Positions 8,338 through 16,177 of a stretch of DNA of 64,000 nt are shown in pieces (the first letter of the stretch is position 1; every line of letters begins with the position of its first letter). The stretch comes from an uncultured Schlesneria sp. (GTDB taxonomy: Bacteria; Planctomycetota; Planctomycetia; Planctomycetales; Planctomycetaceae): assembly GCA_903840265.1 (NCBI GenBank), contig CAIMFH010000022.1, positions 62,001 through 126,000 on the forward strand. Direction: 5' to 3'. The notes beneath the pieces were generated by a model, which made no database searches, was not told the DNA's origin, and saw only the letters and a list, made by a program, of their open reading frames with translations. A program made the translations under genes and the position numbers.

Positions 8338-9741
8338 TCACTCCGGCTTCTTCTGCGGCGGCGTCCACTCGGCGGGCAAGGGGGCGTCACTTGTCAGTGG
8401 GGCCGTATCCCCGAACTGCTTGAGTTCGAGTGCCATCAGCGCCAGTAAGTCCCTGACCTCTGCCTCGTGTTCGGGCTTTTCGGCGAGGTTCGTGATCTCC
8501 GCAGGATCGACCTTCAGATCAAACAACTGCGTCTTGTTGATCTGCGGATAGCGAATCAATTTCCATCGGTCGTCCCGAATGGCTCGCTGCACGTTCTTAT
8601 AGGCGAAGACCAGATGCGGGCGCGCTGCGTGACTGGAGTCGTTGATGGTCGCCGTGAATTCGATTCCCTCACTCGTCCGGGGACCGGTCACACCGCACAA
8701 CTTGCCGAGCGTAGGCAGGACATCGAACAGGTAGCACATCGCCTGCGTTCGCTTATCCTCGGGGATACCCGGACCAGCGATGATCAGCGGGACACGCAGC
8801 GAATGTTCATAGCAGTTCTGCTTGCCAATCAACCCGTGCTGCCCCCGCGCGACACCCGAATCGGCAGCGAAGACGACGATCGTATTCTTGGCATGCGGCG
8901 AGGCATCTAGCACATCCAGGATGCGGCCAATTTCCTGGTCGAGGTACGAGATGTAGCGATAGTATTCGGCGAGCATCTCGCGAACTTGCTTCGGTGGCCG
9001 GGGCCAAGCAAGCAGCATCTCATCGCGGACTGTCATCTCGCCATTGTTCCACGGATGCTGCGGCAGAAAATTCGGCGGCAGCGGAATCTTGTCCGGGTCG
9101 TAAGTGATCGGGAAATCATCAGGCACGATATGCGGATCGTGAGGTCCATCGAACGCCACATAACAGAAGAACGGACGATCCTGCTTCCTCTTCAAAAAGC
9201 TGATCGCCTCATCGGCAAAGACCGCGCACGCATGCTTCGCAACGAGTTGCGGAGCGGCCAGTTTGCCATCCACCACATCGCTCAACTTCGCCTGCAACGG
9301 GTTCGTCATGCCCCCGGCAAAGATCCCGCGTGCCTCTTGGAAAACGATCGGCAGCGACGGTGGACCATTGTGCCACTTCCCCGTGATAAAGGTCGAATAG
9401 CCCGCATGTCCGAACGCGGCCGGCCAGGTTGCATCCCGCAGCAGCTTCTCATCGATGCGGAACAGCGGTTGTCCCGTCAGCAGCATCGCCCGCGACGGTA
9501 CGCAGGTCGCCCCATTCATCCCGCCCTGCATGTAGGCTCGATCGAACGATAGACCGCGTTTGACCAGCCGATCCAGATTCGGAGTCTGGATCTGCTTGTT
9601 GCCCAGCGCGGCAATGGTGTCCGCCTGCTGATCATCCATAAACAGCAGCAGCACGTTGGGCTTCGCCGAGTCCGCCGCCACTGCCAGCGTGGCGCATGGA
9701 ATCAGCAGCAACGCCGTCAAGAAGATCGCAACGCGCATCAT
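8338..9741 (-). CDS. Secreted S1-family sulfatase
   Basis: A signal peptide spans residues 1-23. NVLLLFMDDQQADT (29-42) provides metal-binding aspartates. The sulfatase signature CVPSRAMLLTG starts at Cys80, the residue converted to formylglycine by a separate maturase. GKWHNG and the C-terminal block RDDRWKLIRY complete the fold. The enzyme hydrolyses sulfate esters outside the cytoplasm, most often of algal or host glycans in this phylum. The substrate cannot be told. Two ATGs (9741 and 9738) are adjacent; AGAGGGG upstream could serve either. The ABM gene lies upstream on the same strand, 137 bp away. No maturase is nearby. Confidence 0.93.
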   Translation of the reverse strand: MMRVAIFLTALLLIPCATLAVAADSAKPNVLLLFMDDQQADTIAALGNKQIQTPNLDRLVKRGLSFDRAYMQGGMNGATCVPSRAMLLTGQPLFRIDEKLLRDATWPAAFGHAGYSTFITGKWHNGPPSLPIVFQEARGIFAGGMTNPLQAKLSDVVDGKLAAPQLVAKHACAVFADEAISFLKRKQDRPFFCYVAFDGPHDPHIVPDDFPITYDPDKIPLPPNFLPQHPWNNGEMTVRDEMLLAWPRPPKQVREMLAEYYRYISYLDQEIGRILDVLDASPHAKNTIVVFAADSGVARGQHGLIGKQNCYEHSLRVPLIIAGPGIPEDKRTQAMCYLFDVLPTLGKLCGVTGPRTSEGIEFTATINDSSHAARPHLVFAYKNVQRAIRDDRWKLIRYPQINKTQLFDLKVDPAEITNLAEKPEHEAEVRDLLALMALELKQFGDTAPLTSDAPLPAEWTPPQKKPE

Positions 9742-9751
9742 GCCCCTCTTC

Positions 9752-9862
9752 TCGTAGGACGGATTTCCAATCCGTCATTCTTCGCAGACGATGAGCCACG
9801 AAGACAAAACTCAAGTCAAAGACCAAAGCCAAGGCGGCGGGCTCGAAGCCCATCCCACGAAA
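9752..9862. repeat. Intergenic stem-loop repeat modules
   Basis: The gap between the sulfatase and the ABM gene holds GACGGATT (9758-9765) and AATCCGTC (9769-9776), a perfect 8-bp stem with a 3-base loop, followed by a GGGCTCGAAGCCC dyad around 9838-9850. Such modules look like dispersed intergenic repeats rather than a terminator, because no T-run follows. It could still stop transcription of the upstream minus-strand gene. Confidence 0.45.
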
Positions 9863-9878
9863 AGAGACTGAGCGAGAA

Positions 9879-10163
9879 CTAGTGCTTGTAGACCTTATGC
9901 TGAGGTCGGCCCGACAGAATCTGCTCTTTTCCCCAGTTCGTAACGGCGCGAAACGCGTCGCTCCGGATGAATTCCTGGAACGCGGTTTCGTCTGACCATT
10001 CACTGGTAATCAGGTACGACGCATCGTCGGCGACATCTTTCCACAGCGTCGAACTCGTGTGCCCCGCAGCCGCCTTCAGCGCGTCGATCACCCCCGCAAA
10101 CTTATCTTCAAAGTCTTTTTGCTTCCCTGCGATGACGTGGTAGTTCATTCCGACTGTAATCAT
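9879..10163 (-). CDS. Antibiotic biosynthesis monooxygenase (ABM) domain protein
   Basis: From the ATG at 10163 the protein is 94 residues and begins MITVGMNYHVIAGKQKDFE, a typical first strand and helix of the dimeric ABM alpha+beta fold. TSEWSDETAFQEFIRSDAF is the second conserved block. Family members act as heme-degrading or quinol monooxygenases, or have unknown substrates. I see no heme-ligand pattern that decides between them. The frame extends 20 codons upstream but homologues start here. Cytoplasmic, no operon partner beyond the sulfatase gene downstream. Confidence 0.78.
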   Translation of the reverse strand: MITVGMNYHVIAGKQKDFEDKFAGVIDALKAAAGHTSSTLWKDVADDASYLITSEWSDETAFQEFIRSDAFRAVTNWGKEQILSGRPQHKVYKH

Positions 10164-10427
10164 TCGATTGATTTCCGTATGAGATTCTTGAGCGCCCCTT
10201 TGGCTCAAATGACAGTCTACCAAAGAAGCATCAGCGACAGCACCTCACCGATGAATCTGCAGTCGTCTGATTGATTGCTCAGCACTCCGTCGCACTGACA
10301 ATAGAGCCGATCCGACAACCGAATAATTCAACCGGATTGCGATCTCGCGCGAGTTTTCACCACAATAGTTGCATCGCTGTGATTGGATCATCGAATCGAG
10401 AACGGCATTACTTTCAAAGGGACGACT

Positions 10428-10565
10428 TTGTCACCAGCATTCATTGGCGGTCTCGGGCCGATAGAGATCCTCTTGGTTCTCTTCATCGCTGGAATATTCG
10501 TGGCAGTGCCTATCGCCACCGTCGTGGTGGTCATTGTCCTCTTGCGACGCAAGGGCCAGGGATAG
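10428..10565 (+). CDS. Small single-pass membrane protein
   Basis: A 45-residue peptide from a TTG at 10428 with AAAGGGA upstream at good spacing. An earlier TTG at 10383 is possible. The sequence is one long hydrophobic helix, GPIEILLVLFIAGIFVAV onward, closed by a basic LLRRKGQG. The GPIEILL start is reminiscent of TatA-like or other small planctomycete membrane proteins, but the amphipathic helix of TatA is missing. Function unknown. The opposite strand offers no better frame. Confidence 0.45.
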   Translation: MSPAFIGGLGPIEILLVLFIAGIFVAVPIATVVVVIVLLRRKGQG

Positions 10566-10783
10566 CATGCACATTCAAGCGGATCCTTTGGAATCCGCAA
10601 AACCGAACATGCTGCGCGGTTCCCGCCGTCTGGCCCGCGAGTAATGATCGAGGTCGTTCTCGAGAGCCACGGCGAGTGCCATGTCAGAGCCGAATCGCGA
10701 GGTAGCCAATCTCACCCGGAGATGAAGAGATTTGGCGCGAAATCGCGACCTGGCTCGTGAATGACCGTGCGCGATGATGGCCG
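10566..10783. other. Intergenic, nothing recognised
   Basis: Between the small membrane protein and the minus-strand gene ending at 10784. No convincing frame with a ribosome-binding site, no repeat shared with the rest of the window and no terminator with a T-run. Confidence 0.4.
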
Positions 10784-11047
10784 TTATTCAACGACAACGA
10801 ATTCTTCGGGGAAGTATTTCGTCAGCAGTTCAGGGCATCCCTCCATCGCATCCCCGCCGGCGCGCCTGAGATCGGAAGCAAAATCCAGGGCCATCCGCAC
10901 TGCGGTCACCTGGCCACGAGTCGACCGATCCGCCATGACAGTTCCTGATCGGCCCGCAAAAACAAATCGCCGATTGTTACAGGCCAGAAGGACTTGCTCA
11001 TCTTTGGCAGCGACCTGCTTGAACGATGTGACACCGTTGGTACTCAT
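10784..11047 (-). CDS. Hypothetical protein, 87 aa
   Basis: Starting at the ATG at 11047, the frame encodes a compact soluble protein with helical segments (AVRMALDFASDLRRAG) and an acidic end (LTKYFPEEFVVVE). Composition looks like real coding. The frame stays open back to 11377, but that part is antisense to the UPF0270 gene, so I cut it here. The ribosome-binding site is weak. A plus-strand frame over the same bases (10761-11165) is low-complexity and I read it as the shadow. No family recognised. Confidence 0.5.
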   Translation of the reverse strand: MSTNGVTSFKQVAAKDEQVLLACNNRRFVFAGRSGTVMADRSTRGQVTAVRMALDFASDLRRAGGDAMEGCPELLTKYFPEEFVVVE

Positions 11048-11182
11048 GACGACTTTCTGGTTACAGCGAGAATTGGAGGGAATCCTATCTTGCCATGCGG
11101 CATCGGCAATAGCACTACGTGGCGAGATGCAATTGTCAGTTAATCTGAAACTCGCTCGAACGTAGCGTGGTAGACTGACACG

Positions 11183-11392
11183 ATGCGAATCCCCCATCTG
11201 CAACTGTCGCCTCAGGCACTGCGAGCCGTTATCGAAGAATTTGTGACCCGCGATGGCACGGACAATACTTCTGTCGAACCACGCATCAAACAGGTCTTGC
11301 GCCAACTTGATCTCGGCAGCGTCGAACTCCATTTCGAACACAAAACCGCAACCTGCAACATCCTGCCTGTGAATCACCTTACAGCGGACTGA
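11183..11392 (+). CDS. UPF0270 (YheU-like) family protein
   Basis: A 69-residue protein beginning MRIPHLQLSPQALRAVIEEF and continuing VTRDGTDNTSVEPRIKQVLR. This matches the UPF0270/YheU family, which has the same opening and a VTREGTDYG-like block. The C-terminal strand pair (VELHFEHKTATCNILPVN) is also typical. The family is small and common in Gammaproteobacteria, and its biochemical role is unknown. It converges with the receiver-domain gene, whose stop is 6 bp away. Confidence 0.8.
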   Translation: MRIPHLQLSPQALRAVIEEFVTRDGTDNTSVEPRIKQVLRQLDLGSVELHFEHKTATCNILPVNHLTAD

Positions 11393-11397
11393 ATCGG

Positions 11398-11802
11398 CTA
11401 AGGCGTCTTGCTCGGCATCAGTTCCGTCAGCAACTTGACTAGGGCGTCGTGCTCCACAGGCTTCACCAGATGACCGTTGAACCCAGCTTCGGTTGATTTG
11501 CGGCGATCGTCATCCTGGCCCCATCCGGTCAGAGCAACGATCACAATCGGCGTTCCCCAATCTTCCTTGCGAATCGCGCGACAGACCTCATAGCCGTTCA
11601 ACTTCGGCAATCCAATATCCAGCAGAATCACCTCGGGCCGAAAAGATCCGGCGGCTTCGACCGCCGCCAGGCCATCATGAGCCACCGCAGTTTCATGACC
11701 GGTAATACCCAGCAGCATCGCCAAAGTCTTGGCGGAATCCCGATTGTCATCCACAACCAGAATGCGATGCGATGCGAGTTGCTTGCCAGAACTGTCATTC
11801 AT
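11398..11802 (-). CDS. Stand-alone response-regulator receiver domain (CheY-like)
   Basis: The whole 134-residue protein is one receiver domain: acidic pair at Asp18-Asp19 (VVDDNRD), phospho-acceptor Asp62 in LLDIGLP, Thr92 in LTGWG and Lys114 in LVKPVE. There is no output domain, so it should signal by protein contact, or it serves a hybrid kinase encoded elsewhere. The closest look is to receiver domains of hybrid sensor kinases (ILVVDDNRDSA). No kinase gene lies nearby. Confidence 0.9.
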   Translation of the reverse strand: MNDSSGKQLASHRILVVDDNRDSAKTLAMLLGITGHETAVAHDGLAAVEAAGSFRPEVILLDIGLPKLNGYEVCRAIRKEDWGTPIVIVALTGWGQDDDRRKSTEAGFNGHLVKPVEHDALVKLLTELMPSKTP

Positions 11803-11941
11803 TTTGCGGCACTAGCCATCCATAGAGTCGAGCCAACATCCGCACATCGCGCGATGCGATACCATCACTTTCGCTGCTCGCAATTCAGCGGTCAACAGTC
11901 GGCGTCCAAAATCTCATACTTTGGACGATCCCCGCGTAAAC

Positions 11942-12130
11942 TTACTGAACCTCGGCAGGGTACTCCGCCGCCAGAATGTCCACGATCATTTGACCGATGA
12001 ACAAGCCACCCATGTTAATCTTCGCGGAGGTTCCCCGGATCTCTTGAGCCAGTCGCAGGATCTCCGCGCGACCTGTCGTCGTCCGGATCATCTCCTGCAG
12101 TTCCTTTTCGCGAGCTTCTCGTGTGATCAT
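11942..12130 (-). CDS. Hypothetical protein, 62 aa
   Basis: The ATG at 12130 has AAGGGA six bases upstream. The protein is mostly helical: MITREAREKELQEMIRTTTG, then AEILRLAQEIRG, then a slightly hydrophobic C-terminus (MGGLFIGQMIVDILAAEYP). An upstream extension of the frame is arginine/serine-rich and lacks support. Similar short proteins occur in planctomycetes, but I cannot name a family. Cytoplasmic, no clear partner. Confidence 0.55.
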   Translation of the reverse strand: MITREAREKELQEMIRTTTGRAEILRLAQEIRGTSAKINMGGLFIGQMIVDILAAEYPAEVQ

Positions 12131-12366
12131 GGCGTTCCCTTGCCAGTGAGAATTCCATCTCGATAGTGGCAGCATACCACTGCGCAAGCACATGCGGCTT
12201 AATTTCGAGAAATCTGTGGGGAACGCAATCAAATCCGTCGCCATCGCCAGACCGCTCCACGCGGCGGCGTCATTGACTGACACCGACTCGCACCGACATG
12301 ATGTCCAGACGAGCGTGCCAACAGATTCCGACACACCACCAGCATGAGCCCCCAACGAGCATCACG

Positions 12367-12603
12367 ATGAAATTCCGAGTCCGCCTGGTCGAAGGTGAAA
12401 CCGAACTGCAATCGATTTCGGTCACCGGAGAAATCCCGCCGCCAGGAACGCTGGTCATGCACGGCGAAAAGCAATGGTTCGCCTCCGCCCCCGCCTGGGT
12501 TCTCGAAGGCAAAGAACTCTTCCCCGTCATCTCCCTGACCCTGCACTCCCCCAAAAAGGTCCCCAAACGCCGAGGCCCCACCCGCTCACAGTTCCTCGAT
12601 TGA
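12367..12603 (+). CDS. Hypothetical protein, 78 aa
   Basis: From the ATG at 12367: a beta-rich small protein (MKFRVRLVEGETELQSISV, then GTLVMHGEKQWFA) with a basic tail (SPKKVPKRRGPTRSQ). No signal peptide. A frame opening at 12298 has no better start. The gene is followed at once by the mosaic intergenic repeats and faces the VF530 gene. Function unknown. Confidence 0.5.
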   Translation: MKFRVRLVEGETELQSISVTGEIPPPGTLVMHGEKQWFASAPAWVLEGKELFPVISLTLHSPKKVPKRRGPTRSQFLD

Positions 12604-12867
12604 CCGGGAAAACGTTAACCACGAATCCGACGAATTCACACGAATAAAAGCACGAACATCGTGAAGTGACGGCATTCCTCACGCCCTCTCACATCTCTCT
12701 ACACGCATCCCACTTATTCCTGATTCGTGCAAATTCGTGAGATTCGTGGTCTCTCTTCATTCTTGATTCGCCTCTCGTTTCCGTGTGTTCCGTGGTTCAC
12801 TCTCCCCGTCTTCACAATTTGAAATTTGCATTTTGCAATTCTCAATTTGCAATGCTCTCTTCGCGAC
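12604..12867. repeat. Mosaic intergenic repeat block between convergent genes
   Basis: A gene-free block made of short modules also seen at 13.1-13.5, 15.5-16.2 and 55.5 kb. After the plus-strand gene comes an inverted module with CCACGAATCC and CACGAATAA (about 12618-12650). Facing the minus-strand VF530 gene are forward modules: TTCGTGCAAATTCGTGAGAT (from about 12724), TTCCGTGGTTCAC, and an AT-rich ATTTTGCAATTCTCAATTTG stretch to 12854. The two orientations face each other, so each copy lies at the 3' side of its own gene. Confidence 0.65.
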
Positions 12868-13098
12868 TCATCGCTCGTCGCTCTCCAGCAACTCCAGATA
12901 CAAATTCTCCACCTTCGTCCGCGCCCACGGCGTCTTGCGCAGAAACGTCAGGCTCGACTTGATACTGGGATCAAACGTAAAGCAGCGGATCGGGATCGCT
13001 CGCCCCAGTTCCTCCCAGCCGATCTCGGCCTCCAGGTACTCGACAATCGTCGCCAGCGTCACCCCGTGCAACGGGTCATTCGGATGTTCTTGAGTCAT
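12868..13098 (-). CDS. VF530-family DNA-binding protein
   Basis: From the ATG at 13098 (a GTG three codons earlier is also possible) the protein is 76 residues and contains DPLHGVTLATIVEYLE, GWEELGRAIPIRCF and DPSIKSSLTFLRKTPWARTK. These three blocks define the VF530 (DUF2132) family, a small fold described as double-stranded-DNA binding in Vibrio fischeri. Length is complete. The stop lies directly beside the intergenic repeat block. Role in the cell is unclear. Confidence 0.85.
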   Translation of the reverse strand: MTQEHPNDPLHGVTLATIVEYLEAEIGWEELGRAIPIRCFTFDPSIKSSLTFLRKTPWARTKVENLYLELLESDER

Positions 13099-13107
13099 AC
13101 AATCCAC

Positions 13108-13538
13108 AAACCAAACAAGGACAATCTCGTCACCGCCATCTGTGTCGTTTCATCTTCCAAATCTCAGATTTGCAAGGATCTTCTCTTCTTCGCGGCTCCG
13201 CGTGAAAATCTCTTCTCCTCTCTCTTATTCGTGCAAATTCGAGAGATTCGTGGTCCACTCTTCCGCCTTCTTTCCGTGCCCTTCCGTGGTTCAACCTCCG
13301 TCTTCACAATTTGAAATTTGCACTTTGCAATTCCCAATTTGCAATCGCCTTCTCTATCCTCTTCGCGCCGGGCGCCACGGTCTTAAAGTCCTCGACAAGG
13401 CCGTGTCTTCAACCCCAGGTCTTCGTGCCTCCGCGGCTTCGCATGAAAATCCCATCTCTTTCTTATTCGTGCAAATTCGAGAGATTCGTGGTCCAGTCTT
13501 CTGCCTTCTTCCGTGTATTCCGTGGTTCACCCTCTCAC
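13108..13538. repeat. Mosaic intergenic repeats with a hairpin module
   Basis: No gene. Modules recur in fixed order: CTCCGCGTGAAAATC-like (13190-13213 and again at 13431-13452), TTCGTGCAAATTCGAGAGAT (from 13232 and 13466), TTCCGTGGTTCA, and AATTTGAAATTTGCACTTTG (13312-13345). Between the two rounds lies a hairpin element at 13371-13409 with arms CACGGTCTTA and CAAGGCCGTG. All copies have one orientation relative to the downstream end of the kup gene. It is not a CRISPR: unit lengths vary and no unique spacers of constant size are present. Confidence 0.65.
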
Positions 13539-15497
13539 CTAGATCTTCACCTGAGACCCCAGCTCCACCACCCGGTCATGCGGCAGACAAAAGTACGCCG
13601 TCGCTGAAGTCGCATTATGAGACATCCGCGCGAACAACCGCTCGCGCCACGCCACCATCCCTTTACCGTCCGCAGCCGACAGAATGTTCTCGCGACCCAG
13701 GAAGTACGTCGTGTGTTCCGGAGTCAAATCCAGTCCCGGCAGCGTGATCTGACGCAGCGCCTGCGGAATATCGGGGTCTTCCATGAATCCGTAGTGCACG
13801 ATCACGCGATACATGCCGTAGCCCAGTTCCTCGACAGTCAGCCGCTCGCTGTCGCGCAAGTGAGAACACGTCTCGGTGCGAACCGTCAGCAGCACAACCT
13901 GCTTATGCAGCACCTTATTGTGCTGCAGATTCTGCAGTAGAGCAGGGGGCGTCCCTTCGCCATTGCCGCTCATAAAGACCGCCGTGCCGGGCACGCGAAC
14001 ATGGTTCCCCGCCGCAATATCTTTCATAAAGCTGGAAATCGGATACCCGCGAGCCATCAGGCGCAGATACAGAATATGCCGACCCCGCTTCCACGTCGTC
14101 ATCACCGTGAAGATGGCAATGCCAATCACGATCGGCAACCAGCCTCCGTCGGGAATCTTCGTCGCGTTCGCCACCAGAAACGCCAGGTCCATCACCAGGA
14201 ACATGCCGCACACCCCGCTCGCCGTCCAGCGCGACCAGTGCCATCGCTCGCGAGCCACCACGTAAAAGATGATCGTCGTAATCGCCATCGTCGCGGTCAC
14301 GGCAATCCCGTACGCCGCCGCCAGAGCGTCAGAACTGCGGAACCCGATCACGATCCACAAACAGCCGATCATCAACATCGAGTTCACCGCCGGCAGATAG
14401 ATCTGACCGAACTCGCTCGCGGAAGTATGTTTGATCTGCGTACGAGGCAGCAGGCCCAACTGAGCCGCCTGCATCGTCAGCGAGAATGCACCCGAGATCA
14501 ACGCTTGCGATGCGATCACCGCGGCCAGCGTCGACAGCACCACCAGCGGGTACAGGCCCCATTGAGGTGCCAGGCGATAGAACGGGTTCGACGCCGCCGC
14601 CGGGTCCAGCATCAGCAAGGCCCCCTGGCCCAGGTAATTCAGCATCAGCGCCGGCATGACCACGGCAAACCACGCCATGCGAATCGGCTCGCGCCCAAAA
14701 TGCCCCATGTCGGCATACAACGCCTCGCCCCCGGTCACCACCAGAAACACCGACCCCAGCACCATAAACCCGTGCCAGCCATTCGCCATCAAAAACTCAA
14801 TCGCAAAGTGCGGACTGAACGATGCTATGATCATCGGGTAATGAATCATGTTCGACACCCCCAGCACCGAAATCGTAAAAAACCACAGCACCATCACCGG
14901 AGCGAACAAACGCCCGATCAACGCGGTCCCGCGGCTTTGAATCGCAAACAGCCCCAGCAGAATCACTACGGTGATCGGCACGACGAACGGCTGAAACACA
15001 TGCGTCGCCACGTTCAAACCTTCGACCGCACCCAGCACCGAAATCGCCGGAGTAATAATCCCGTCGCCATACAGCAGTGCCGCCCCGATAATCCCCGCCA
15101 TCACCAGCCACTTTCGCTCACCTTTGGTGATGAACTTGATCGGAGTCGCCAGCGCCATCAGAGCTAGAATGCCGCCCTCGCCCCCATTGTCCGCCCGCAG
15201 GATGAACACCAGGTACTTGATCGAGACGACGATGATCAGCGCCCAGAAGACCAGCGACAGCACGCCAAAGACATTATCCGGAGTCACCGCGATCCCATGC
15301 TTCCCATGAAAGCACTCGCGCAGAGCGTACAACGGCGACGTCCCGATATCGCCAAACACAACCCCCAGCGCAGTCAGACTCAGCGCCAAAGGAGCCGATC
15401 GAGGATGCCCCAGCGCCGGCCCGTCAATCGGTGCCGGCCCCCCGACAGTATGAGAAACAACCTGCCCAGGCACCGTCGCAAACGTATCTTGACTCAT
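13539..15497 (-). CDS. kup: Kup-family potassium uptake protein
   Basis: A 652-residue membrane protein with the Kup/HAK/TrkD hallmarks: GDIGTSPLYAL near residues 48-58, NGGEGGILALMALA in the third segment, and YGDGIITPAISVLGAVEGL. There are about twelve membrane helices (to around residue 470) and a C-terminal soluble domain. These carriers import potassium with protons at the inner membrane. Start is the ATG at 15497 with GGAT upstream. It stands alone, flanked on both sides by dense intergenic repeats. Length is normal for the family. Confidence 0.93.
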   Translation of the reverse strand: MSQDTFATVPGQVVSHTVGGPAPIDGPALGHPRSAPLALSLTALGVVFGDIGTSPLYALRECFHGKHGIAVTPDNVFGVLSLVFWALIIVVSIKYLVFILRADNGGEGGILALMALATPIKFITKGERKWLVMAGIIGAALLYGDGIITPAISVLGAVEGLNVATHVFQPFVVPITVVILLGLFAIQSRGTALIGRLFAPVMVLWFFTISVLGVSNMIHYPMIIASFSPHFAIEFLMANGWHGFMVLGSVFLVVTGGEALYADMGHFGREPIRMAWFAVVMPALMLNYLGQGALLMLDPAAASNPFYRLAPQWGLYPLVVLSTLAAVIASQALISGAFSLTMQAAQLGLLPRTQIKHTSASEFGQIYLPAVNSMLMIGCLWIVIGFRSSDALAAAYGIAVTATMAITTIIFYVVARERWHWSRWTASGVCGMFLVMDLAFLVANATKIPDGGWLPIVIGIAIFTVMTTWKRGRHILYLRLMARGYPISSFMKDIAAGNHVRVPGTAVFMSGNGEGTPPALLQNLQHNKVLHKQVVLLTVRTETCSHLRDSERLTVEELGYGMYRVIVHYGFMEDPDIPQALRQITLPGLDLTPEHTTYFLGRENILSAADGKGMVAWRERLFARMSHNATSATAYFCLPHDRVVELGSQVKI

Positions 15498-15499
15498 AT

Positions 15500-16177
15500 C
15501 ATCCGTAGCTCAACAGTGATGTCATCCCTGACCAAACAGAATCCAAAATTCTCGGCCAGGTTCCCTCCGCCGATTCTCTTCCTGTCTCGCAATTTTCAAT
15601 TTGCATTTTGCAATTCGAAATTTGCAATCGCTTCTCTACCTCTTCTCCGGGTGCCACGGTCTTGGAGTCCTCGACAAGCCCGTGTCTTCTCTCCCCGTCT
15701 TCCGTCTTATTCTTCCTGAGCGGGGGGCATCAGCCCCCTGGCCCATCAACGCTCAACACCCAACCGCAATCTCTTCATTCTCTTCCGGCCCAAAGGGCCA
15801 GCAGTTCCCTTAGCCAGGGCCAAAGGCCCTGGAAGGCACCCAAAAAAGACCAAAGGCCTGTAGGGCCGACCGTTCAAAGCACACCAAAGCCCCATTCCAG
15901 ACCGGCGGGAATTCTACAACGCGACCCGATCAGTAGCGAAGCCACCCAAATCCGCCGAGCAACAGCCTCAGGAAAACCCTGACCCCACCGCCACCAAGCA
16001 CCCACAAGGAAGCGCCGTAAGCCATTACCTCAAAGCAGCTTCTGCTTCATCACCACTCTGAAACCCCATCTACCTTATTCGTGCCGATTCGTCAGATTCG
16101 TGGTCCCACTCTTCCTTCCGTCCCCTTCCGTCCCCTTCCGTGTATTCCGTGGTTCACCTCCCCCCGCCTTCCAATTT
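15500..16177. repeat. Mosaic intergenic repeats, 0.7 kb
   Basis: No gene. It holds the AT-rich module (15593-15632 and 16170-16208), a hairpin copy at 15650-15689 with arms CACGGTCTTG and CAAGCCCGTG, a stretch of inverted GGCCCAAAGGGCC and CCAGGGCCAAAGGCCCTGG palindromes (15786-15835), and the modules TTCGTGCCGATTCGTCAGAT (from 16079) and TTCCGTGTATTCCGTGGTTC (from 16136). Frames read across it are low-complexity and I treat them as spurious. Confidence 0.65.

Noticed and set aside
11048-11377. Extension of the minus-strand gene at 10784 to 11377
   Set aside because: The extra part is antisense to the well-supported UPF0270 gene. The shorter start at 11047 is preferred.
13108-13538. CRISPR-like array
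   Set aside because: Repeated words vary in length and spacing, several different words alternate, and there are no equal-length unique spacers or cas genes.
14001-15167. Long plus-strand frame across kup
   Set aside because: Antisense to the Kup transporter, extremely Arg/His/Gln-rich, no motif.
15700-16060. Plus-strand frames of 100-300 codons in the repeats
   Set aside because: They are Pro/Arg/Ser-rich translations of repeat modules, with no ribosome-binding site or family match.
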